A stretch of 64,000 nt of DNA, taken from Chionoecetes opilio. Taxonomy: Eukaryota; Arthropoda; Malacostraca; Decapoda; Majidae. The stretch covers positions 18,041 to 82,040 of the forward strand of contig JACEEZ010021751.1 of NCBI GenBank assembly GCA_016584305.1, in the 5' to 3' direction. This document shows, piece by piece, positions 56,650-64,000 of this stretch (the stretch's first letter is position 1; every line of letters begins with the position of its first letter). Below the pieces are notes generated by a model. That model searched no databases. It saw only the letters and a list, made by a program, of their open reading frames with translations, and had not been told where the DNA came from. A program made the translations under genes and the position numbers.

Positions 56650-57180
56650 CTCCCCCGGGGCACCTGCGCTCACGAACAAACTCATTCCACCGGGTTCTCC
56701 TCCATCTTTTCCTGCAAAAACCAAAACACGTCTGGCCGCACGCACCATGCACCTCTTAACGCCTCGTGGAAGGCTTGATGTCTCATGGTCCCCCGGTCCT
56801 ACTTATTCTGGAAGAACTACCCTGACGGACTATGGAAGCCCTCACAACTCTGTCCCCCAAAACGACCATACTCCTCTATCTTCCCCTGCCCCAAAAATCC
56901 CACTTCCGGGGAAATTTTGTTGCAGCCCCTGACGGCCCTTTTTCCCTTTCCAGATGGGGGACGACCACCCCCCCTTTTCCGTCAGGAGGAAAGGTACCTG
57001 ATTCCCACCGGCAGTCGGGAAGCTGCACCCGCGAATCATGGCCTCCCCCCCCAGCTTTGAGGAGCTCCGCACTGAATTACAGACCCCAGCTGCCTTTCCC
57101 ACCCTCAACTTTGCACACCTCTTGACTTCGTAAATGAGAGGATCGGCCCCTGCCCGAAATCCAGTGGTGTGGCTGCTCAA
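56650..57180. other. C-rich sequence after the LINE poly(A); possible ORF1-like remnant
   Basis: All three plus frames stay open for 60-100 codons because of high C content. One (56832-57125) contains LSPKTTILLYLPLPQKSHFRGNF. I cannot match it to a family. A second, truncated LINE copy or its gag-like ORF1 is possible but unproven. Confidence 0.25.
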
Positions 57181-60100
57181 TTGGAGGGTCCCCCCGTGAA
57201 CAATGTTGTCGAAGCCAGCAAAAAAACCACTTTTAAAAAATAACTAGATACGTATTCAAAGAAAAGGGTTTTTTTATTTACCCGCCTAACCCCAAAAAAC
57301 TTCCCGCGGGGAATTTGTTGCAGAATTTGCTTTTATGAAAAAATTTTGTATCACGCAAAAAAAAAAAAGTACCTCATCTGTAAAATCATTCAAGAACTTT
57401 TCACAAAAAAAAATCGTTACAGTCTTAGATCTTATTTTTTTCCTATTAACAAAAAAGCAAATAATAGCGCAACATTACAATTTTTTTTTAGTCCTTCAAA
57501 ATAAATTTGAACTGCATTTTATCGTTCTACAACCTCCTCCCTGCTGCGGCCAGCCTTTGGGGGCAACCACGCAGCGCAGGGGGGGTAAAAAAACATTCGG
57601 CTGGCGGTTTTTGTTCATTGGCGTGGGGAAGGGGCCAGTCGGTGCAATCCATAGCAAGCAGCCCGGCCGGGCCCCTACCCCCGGCGGCGTGGCTGCACAG
57701 CTACAAAATTTTGCAACTAAGTTGCGAGTAGCGAAACAACTACCCCCCTTTGTCCCTCTCATTTATTAATGTGTTGATTGTACAATACGAAAAAGAATTA
57801 GCATTTCCCTGGGGGAAGGGTGTGCTGAATGCACTGAGGAGTAAGTTTTTTAGTTTTATTTAATGAGTATTAGTCCTTATTGTAAAGGCTGAGCTCCCTA
57901 TTAAAAGGGGAATAAAGGAAAAGGGGTTCCTCTAAAAAAAACCCATTGCCCAAAAGAAAACCCTTTGCCCTAAAGAACCCCTTCCCTTTAAAGGAACCCA
58001 CGCCCGAAGAGGAGCCCATTGCCTTTAAGAGGCCCATTGCGCTAAGAAAAACCCTCCCCCTAAGAGAGCCAGTTCGGAGGCAAAACCCCCGCAGAAAAAC
58101 GACCCTTTTACACATCCCCGCCTGAAATTGGTGAGCTCAAAATGCCGATTTTGAATCACCGGAAAGCAATTTTTGTCTTCCCCCGTCAAGTGCCGAAGAC
58201 TCCCCACATGCTGCGCTAAAGCCCCCCTTTTGACAGCGATGCATCGGGGGACACCGGGGGGGGTCGGTATGAGCCTAAAACAATCACAGGCACACTAAAA
58301 ACCCCTGCTTGCCCCACCACGGTGGGGCCAACCTCCCACCACCTCGGGAGAAACTAGGCGCCTTAAAGTATCGTCCAGACCCATTTTTTCTTTGCATAAT
58401 TATGTTGAATTTCATTCAAAATACCAAACCCCCAAAAAAAAAAAAAAAATTCCCCCCTTTTTTTCCCAAAAAACTGCTTTTTAAAAAGCGCGGGAAAAAA
58501 CCCAAACAGCCCCTTTCCCGCCTGGGGGGAACCAACTGGAAAACGTCATTTCGGCAGCCTCCAACCGGCGTGATACAAATACACGGAAACCAGAAAAATT
58601 ATAGTACTTGTGGTTTCAACAGCCACTCTCACCTTTTTTTTTTTTTTCCCCTCTTTTTTTTTCCCTTTTGGGGCCTCCAGGAAGGGAGGCCCCAGGGGCT
58701 AACTTGACCCCGCAAGAGGCGCCTAGTGCGGCGCGCGGCGGCCTAGGCTGGGGGCAAAAAAAAACGGGATGCGAGGGGCTCAGGGCAGGGCTACACTCAC
58801 CTTCCCCGGAAGAGAGGGTGTTCGTCTGCTGGCGTGGGGGCACGAGGACTGGTTTTGTCCATCCTACCGAGGGGGTGGGGGGCACTCAGCAGGATACACT
58901 CTCCGTGTGGGGGACGCACGGGCTGCTACGCGTCGGGGATGAGGGGGAAGAGTGGCCTGGGGGGCTGCCCGGCAGGGCTGCCATGGGGGTTGGCGTGTTA
59001 CCCCCGCCAGGAGCCCCGTTGGGCGGTGTGCGGCCCCAAACTCGGGGCGCTGCACCACAAAATTTGGCCAAATGGTAAAAATTGGTGCAAAGCTCCTGGA
59101 AAGGCACAGCTTTCTTGCGCACCCCAAAAGTATGCAATATAGCCTATCCACAAAAAAAATCAAAAACACCTAAATTCTTCAAGACATATTTTTTTCTGAG
59201 TCTACTGTATTTGTATCAGCGCCGGCCGGGGGGGCTGCCTGAAGTGAGCACCGACCCGGGGTCCGTCTCTGCTGGCTCAGTACTGTTTTGAGAGTCGGGG
59301 AAATTTACAGATTTTGAATGCGGATCATATAAAGAGGGGTGACGGGTCCAAAAAGTGACAGCATTTGTTGATATACTCATCATGGCTAAAATTTTAATGC
59401 TTAAATAAAAAAGATGAAATGGTTGGACGTTATTTTAAGGCTTATTACAGGGGAAATATTTTGCTGTGAGCAAACTATCGAGAGTTTTTTGCTCACAGAA
59501 ACCCTGTTTCTTGAAAAAGGGGGAATACTCAGAAGCTTTTTTGAATGAAATCTCTGTCAGATTTTTTTTGCTTATTGAAAAAGTGATGCAGCTTAAAAGA
59601 ACCGAATATTATTTGTTTAAACGTAATTTTTCCAAATCTCTTCAAATACTTAAATATATAATGAAAAAACAAGAAAATAGGCTAATACGCATCACATAAT
59701 TTTTTATTACCATATTTTTTTCTTCGCATAAAATTACCCCGAAAAAGAATTTTTCAAAATACTTTGATATATGAATTACAGAAACCAACAAATCACTTAA
59801 CAACAACAGGGGAACCCGGGATAAAGCTTTTCCAAAAGCCTGCTACTGGACGGAATGGCTTATAACGTGCATCACAAGTTTTTTCTGCAAAAACAAGCCT
59901 GTTTAGTGGACTTGGGAGAGAGATGGCGGGCATGTTGATTGCATAGTTCGGACAAGTCCTACATTGTAATAGGTTAGTATCCCGCAAAACCCCCTTGTTT
60001 GTTTTAGAAAAAGATTGCCTTTAAAACCAATCAGCGTGTGATAATTTCCTTGAGCAGGTTAGGGCAAGTTTTCAATTAATTCGCTCCTGAGCAAATTCGT

Positions 60101-63100
60101 GCCCTTCAATCCGCCTTTGGGCCGACATTAAAAAGTAAAATGCTTTGGAAATTTTATAATTTTTTCTCCGAAACAAAAGTATTTAGTATAAGGTATATTT
60201 TTGCTTTTTTACTTTAAAGGGGGACTTTGTATTAAATAAAAAAAAAAACAGCTAATACAAATGAGAGCCAATGAGATGTTTATTCCCTTTTATTGTACTG
60301 TTATATTTTTTTGAAATAGTTTTTCTTGAGTCGGGTTTTAGATCAGGACCCCTTGGCATTGTGAGCTATAAATAAAGGTGTAATACCCAAGTAAGAAGAA
60401 TTACGTTTTCTTGAATCTAAAGAAATTTTTACGTATATTCACTCAAAAGATAGTGTAGAAAAATTTAATACGTTTGTCATGTAGTGGCCTCGCTGGTAGC
60501 CCCCTCGCTGGGTGAGTATTTTCAAAAAATAGCAAAAATTTTTTGTCATGGGTTTGAAAATATTGAGGGTGATTTTAAAAATTCCCCCGGGCTTGCGCAA
60601 TGCGACCCCACATTTGCTTTTCATATGTTTATTTTGGTTTGTAAAAAATACCAACGCGCAAAATTGAGAGCTTAATCTTTCTTAATTTGATTCTTGCAAA
60701 ATAGCTGGGTGGGGAAACCATTAATGCAAGCTCAATTTGCATGTTGTGTAAAAAAAGGGCTGCAAAGGAAAAGTCTTGGGGGATATAAAAAAAGGGTTTT
60801 AAGTTGTGAAGAATGGCAACTGTGGGGGGCCGCTATTTTGGTGTGGCGGTCCGAAGTTCCCGAACCTTCTTCCCGAGGCCCAAAAAAATCCCGATGGCAC
60901 AAAACACAGTCACAGGCTAAAATAAAACCAGCCTCATGTAAAAGTTTGCCCACCCTCCTCGTCTCGCAAAGTTTTAGCGCTCGTATACAAGGGGTCGTTG
61001 AGCTGTCGGCACTTTAAAAAGCCCTGTTCTTCCTCTTGTTCACATTTTTGTGAAATTTTTGCTGTTGTATCATGGAAGTTATTGCTTTGGGTTTGATAAT
61101 CGGGGTGTTTGTCGGGTCGTCATCTTTGGGGTTCGTCTTTTTGGGAGTCTTATTGGTCTTAAGCCTTTGCCCGTAAGTCTCTTGCCGTAAACGAAGCCAA
61201 ACCCCCTGAAGCGTGTCGTTAGGGCCCGGGCCTGAGGGGGGGCCCTTGGGCCGACTATAGAAAAGCGCAAGGAAAAAGGCCTCTGTTATAATTAGGCAAG
61301 TTACTTGGGGGCGTATCGGGGTTCCAACGACATCTTTAGAGGTGGGGTTTAGGCAACTGACATTGGAAAAGAGGCCTCTGTTTGGGTTAGTTTGGGGTGT
61401 TTTTTTTTAGAGTAGATTTTTTATGGTTGTTTATCAATGCATCGGGGGAGTATTTAGCTTGGCTCCGCTACATGCGGTTTTGTCGTCAGGCACTTATTGA
61501 TCATTTATCGTCGCTGGGGGCTGTCAGGCAGGTGTTGGGTAAAAGGGTGAGCCTTGGCTAAGATTTGGGAGTAGTGTCCTTGCCCATCACTGCGGCATTC
61601 CCCGCAGCGGCGAGGGCTTTTCTAGCCCAGCAACCCCCCGTTTGGGGCTGGTCATGGGGCGGGGTCAGGCCTCCACACCGGTTGTCCCCGGGGAAACGTC
61701 CCCAGGCCTGATGGTGGGCCAGAGCCCCCCGGGAATTTTCGGGAACTGGCCCTTCCCGCCAAAAAACCGACGCTTCCTGGGGGCGAAAAGGGGATTTACA
61801 AGCTGAGGTTTTGCCGATTTACGTGGCGGAAGTGGTGGGGGGGGGCGCCGTCCTATCAGGTGACATTAGTATTGAAATTTTGGGGAGCTTATCCCTTGCC
61901 TTCCCCCTTTTTCGTTTCCCGAACCTCCCCGTTTTATTAATAATGAAAAGTTAGGTTATCACGTGTTTTCATATTACACTGCTTTTCCATTCTGCTTCGG
62001 CCCCACTCGAAATTCCCCGACCCGAATTGTAGTTTTAAATTGAAGCCACCCGATCCTGACATATTTGGCGACCTTGCCATGATATGACTATAAATTAACA
62101 TTGACTTCTTGAGATTGGGGGCTTTTAATTGATTGTAAAACGCAGCTGGGCGCCATAGCTATTTGAACCCCGGAGAAATGCTTTGAGAATGTCTGTGGCC
62201 GACGCGATTTCGAGACTAAAAGCCGTTTTCGCGCGTTCCCCGCCCGGCCCAGCCCATCCAGGCCGGGTCGGCTGGACTGATGCCGCTAAAAATACATCGA
62301 GACTGCCCCGCCCCATTTTCGTTCCTATTGGTGGGGGGATCGAGTGGGCGGTTTCCTCCGGGCAAAAAATGTACACACTTTTAAAAAGCGCGCGTTTTTT
62401 TTTATTTTGACTTCTCAAGGGGAAAGTCAAGTTGAGGGGGACTATAAAAAATAAATGTGAAATTCATTTCTTTACTTTTAATAACATATCTATAGTCGCC
62501 ACTGCACTAATGTGCGGGGGGGCCCAAAATATTAGGTTTTAAAAGCTTTCCTACAGATCAAAAAACTGCACAGTAAGTAGTTTACATTATCTACAAAAAC
62601 ATTCGGTCATTCTTCAGGAACTAAAAGTTGCAGTTTGCTAAAATTGAAAATATGTGGCGCCTGGGAAATTATTGAGTGGCCACATAGGGGTTTTTTTGAC
62701 GATAGGGTAATTCATTTCCCAAAAATGTTGTTTCAGCTTGGAATTTTGTAAATTTCGTAAAATTACTTTAGTCTTATGGTGGGCCCCTCAGGTTTCATGT
62801 CTTATCAGCAGCACGGAAGCTCCTGGTCGTCTTCCCCCGCTGACTGTAGTGGCAACGCCAGTTTCCCCCACTAGTCCAAGGTGGTTCTGCTCCCCTGGGT
62901 TTGGCCCAGTCTCGCCCTTTTTCACCCCGGTCCAAATCCGCCTCGGGGAACAGTGGCCGAAAGGGGACTAGTCCAGTCCAGCCGGGGCCCGACGGTCGCG
63001 AAAGCGCTATTATATAGCAAAAGACAAACCGCCAATTGGACACAGGGGGGACATCCAAAAATTTAACCGTATGTTGCTACTTAACAATGTCTCAGCGTTT

Positions 63101-63400
63101 TGGGGGCCAAAAAGGAATTGATGATGTCAGGTTGTTGTTCAAACAAACTGCCCTACGGTATGTTAAGGTAGCAACTTCAACAAACCTCCTAAATTTGGTA
63201 TTTTTTGGTTTCTGAATAAGAACTGAATAGGGCAAGTATACAAACAAAATTTGGCCCCAGAAAAAAAACCCCCGCTTGTGGTGATTTCATGTGGTGATGG
63301 CCTTGGGAGTGCGGCATCTCAATCCCGGGGGACGATGCCAGACAGCACTACGCATGGGTACGGCGCGCTCTGCCCGTATGTGGTGTGCATCTCGGCCTAA
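57181..63400. other. 6.2 kb with many homopolymer runs and no recognised gene
   Basis: Composition swings between A/T runs and C/G runs, with dense homopolymers (for example 58430-58470 and 58628-58665), as in the noisy BEL/Pao copy 3. Open frames such as 57496-57762 (-), 58608-59078 (+), 59466-59699 (+) and 59793-59987 (-) show no motif that I can name. Palindromic G/C-rich patches occur near 61600-61760. Repeats may be present but too distorted to recognise. Confidence 0.5.
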
Positions 63401-63473
63401 TATGAAGGAATAATGGAATAGCTAGAGAATACAAGGAAGTACAAGACACGAGGACTGGTGGCCAACTGTGTTC

Positions 63474-63960
63474 AGGTTCTTGTGTACTCTTGTCACCACG
63501 AGGTTCTTGTGTACTCTTGTCACCACGAGGTTCTTGTGTACTCTTGTCACCACGAGGTTCTTGTGTACTCTTGTCACCACGAGGTTCTTGTGTACTCTTG
63601 TCACCACGAGGTTCTTGTGTACTCTTGTCACCACGGGGTTCTTGTGTACTCTTGTCCCACGAGGTTTTTGTTTTACTCTTTTCACCACGAGGTTTTTTTT
63701 TGGGACTCTTGTCACCAGAGGTTCTTGTTTACTCTTGTCACCAGAGGTCCTTTTGTACTCTTGTACCACGAGGTTCTTGTGTTCTCTTTCACCACGAGTT
63801 CTTGTTACTCTTGTCACCAGAGGGGTTTTGTTACTCTTGTCACCACGAGGGTTTTTGTGTACTCTTTTTTCACCACAGGTTTTTTGTGTACTCTTTTCAC
63901 CCCCGAGGTTCTTGTTTTTACTCTTGACCACGAGGTTTTTGTGACTCTTGTCACCAAAGA
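63474..63960. repeat. 27-bp minisatellite, about 18 copies, graded degeneration
   Basis: The unit is TTCTTGTGTACTCTTGTC followed by ACCACGAGG. The first six or seven copies (to about 63655) are nearly perfect; copies further right carry increasing indels and T-run or G-run changes. Nine-codon periodicity keeps frames open on both strands (VVTRVHKNL on minus, RFLCTLVTT on plus), but neither has gene-like context. Confidence 0.95.
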
Positions 63961-64000
63961 GGGGGGTTTTTTAAAAATAAGGGTTTGTGTACCTTGCACC
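63961..64000. other. Window end
   Basis: The last bases continue degraded repeat-like sequence and show no separate feature. Confidence 0.4.

Noticed and set aside
57496..57762. Possible transposase or host exon, minus strand
   Set aside because: The frame looks moderately protein-like, but the opposite strand is open too, sequence quality appears poor, and no catalytic motif is visible.
59793..59987. Possible cysteine-containing exon, minus strand
   Set aside because: Only 64 codons, no domain, no splice sites that I can defend.
63422..63944. Proteins of 145-169 codons with nine-residue repeats
   Set aside because: Open on both strands because the unit is 27 bp; better explained as minisatellite DNA.

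Overview
The window looks like repeat-dominated nuclear DNA of an arthropod, most likely a decapod crustacean. This is inferred from the mix of elements rather than from a host gene: tRNA-derived SINEs, a Penelope-like element, BEL/Pao and Ty3/Gypsy LTR elements, Jockey- and RTE-type LINEs, very long dinucleotide microsatellites, many 16-53 bp minisatellites and an interstitial TTAGG-type telomere motif. No prokaryotic gene organisation is present and no complete host protein-coding gene could be recognised.

Layout. 0.6-3.5 kb: a Jockey-type LINE reverse transcriptase fragment (+) and a Penelope-like element with RT and GIY-YIG parts (-), ending at a 339-bp (AT)n tract. 5.1 kb: the only convincing host-gene signal, a TATA box, initiator and 14-codon secretory leader that runs straight into a splice donor. 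5.7-9.4 kb: three tRNA-derived SINEs, an RTE fragment, (AC)n tracts and a 30-bp minisatellite. 9.6-16.65 kb: an eroded Ty3/Gypsy element with two LTRs. 17.3-19.2 kb: a 53-bp minisatellite and a 5'-truncated RTE-like LINE with a (TGAT)n tail. 19.65-25.74 kb: a structurally complete BEL/Pao element (-) with near-identical 253-bp LTRs, a primer-binding site, a polypurine tract and an ATATT target duplication. 27.1-35.2 kb: two more copies of the same family in tandem sharing one LTR. Both are much noisier in sequence, and one carries an inverted copy of its own pol segment. 35.2-38.5 kb: a 30-bp minisatellite, a non-autonomous TA-flanked DNA transposon with internal 103-bp repeats, and a 350-bp tandem duplication.

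39.6-47.5 kb: an AT-rich block built from a 1.65-kb direct duplication about 3.1 kb apart. Each copy combines a large imperfect palindrome with about five ~168-bp tandem units. The block is interrupted by a 1.6-kb GC-rich insert. 47.5-50.2 kb: short-unit minisatellites, (TG)n and (AT)n tracts and a tRNA-Gly-derived SINE. 50.5-56.65 kb: LINE pieces, a complete tRNA-derived SINE with a perfect 15-bp target duplication, and two head-to-head LINEs. The plus-strand LINE carries endonuclease, RT and RNase H domains and a poly(A) tail. 57.2-63.4 kb: sequence with many homopolymer runs and no recognised gene. 63.5-64 kb: a 27-bp minisatellite.

Most coding potential is retroelement protein broken by frameshifts. 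Several blocks (27-35 kb, 57-63 kb) show so many one-base and homopolymer differences that uncorrected long-read error is a serious alternative to biological decay, and an N at 27094 lies at an abrupt element boundary. The best candidates for new biology are the 39.6-44.4 kb palindrome/tandem repeat unit, the internally inverted BEL/Pao copy, and the orphan promoter with secretory-leader exon at 5.1 kb.
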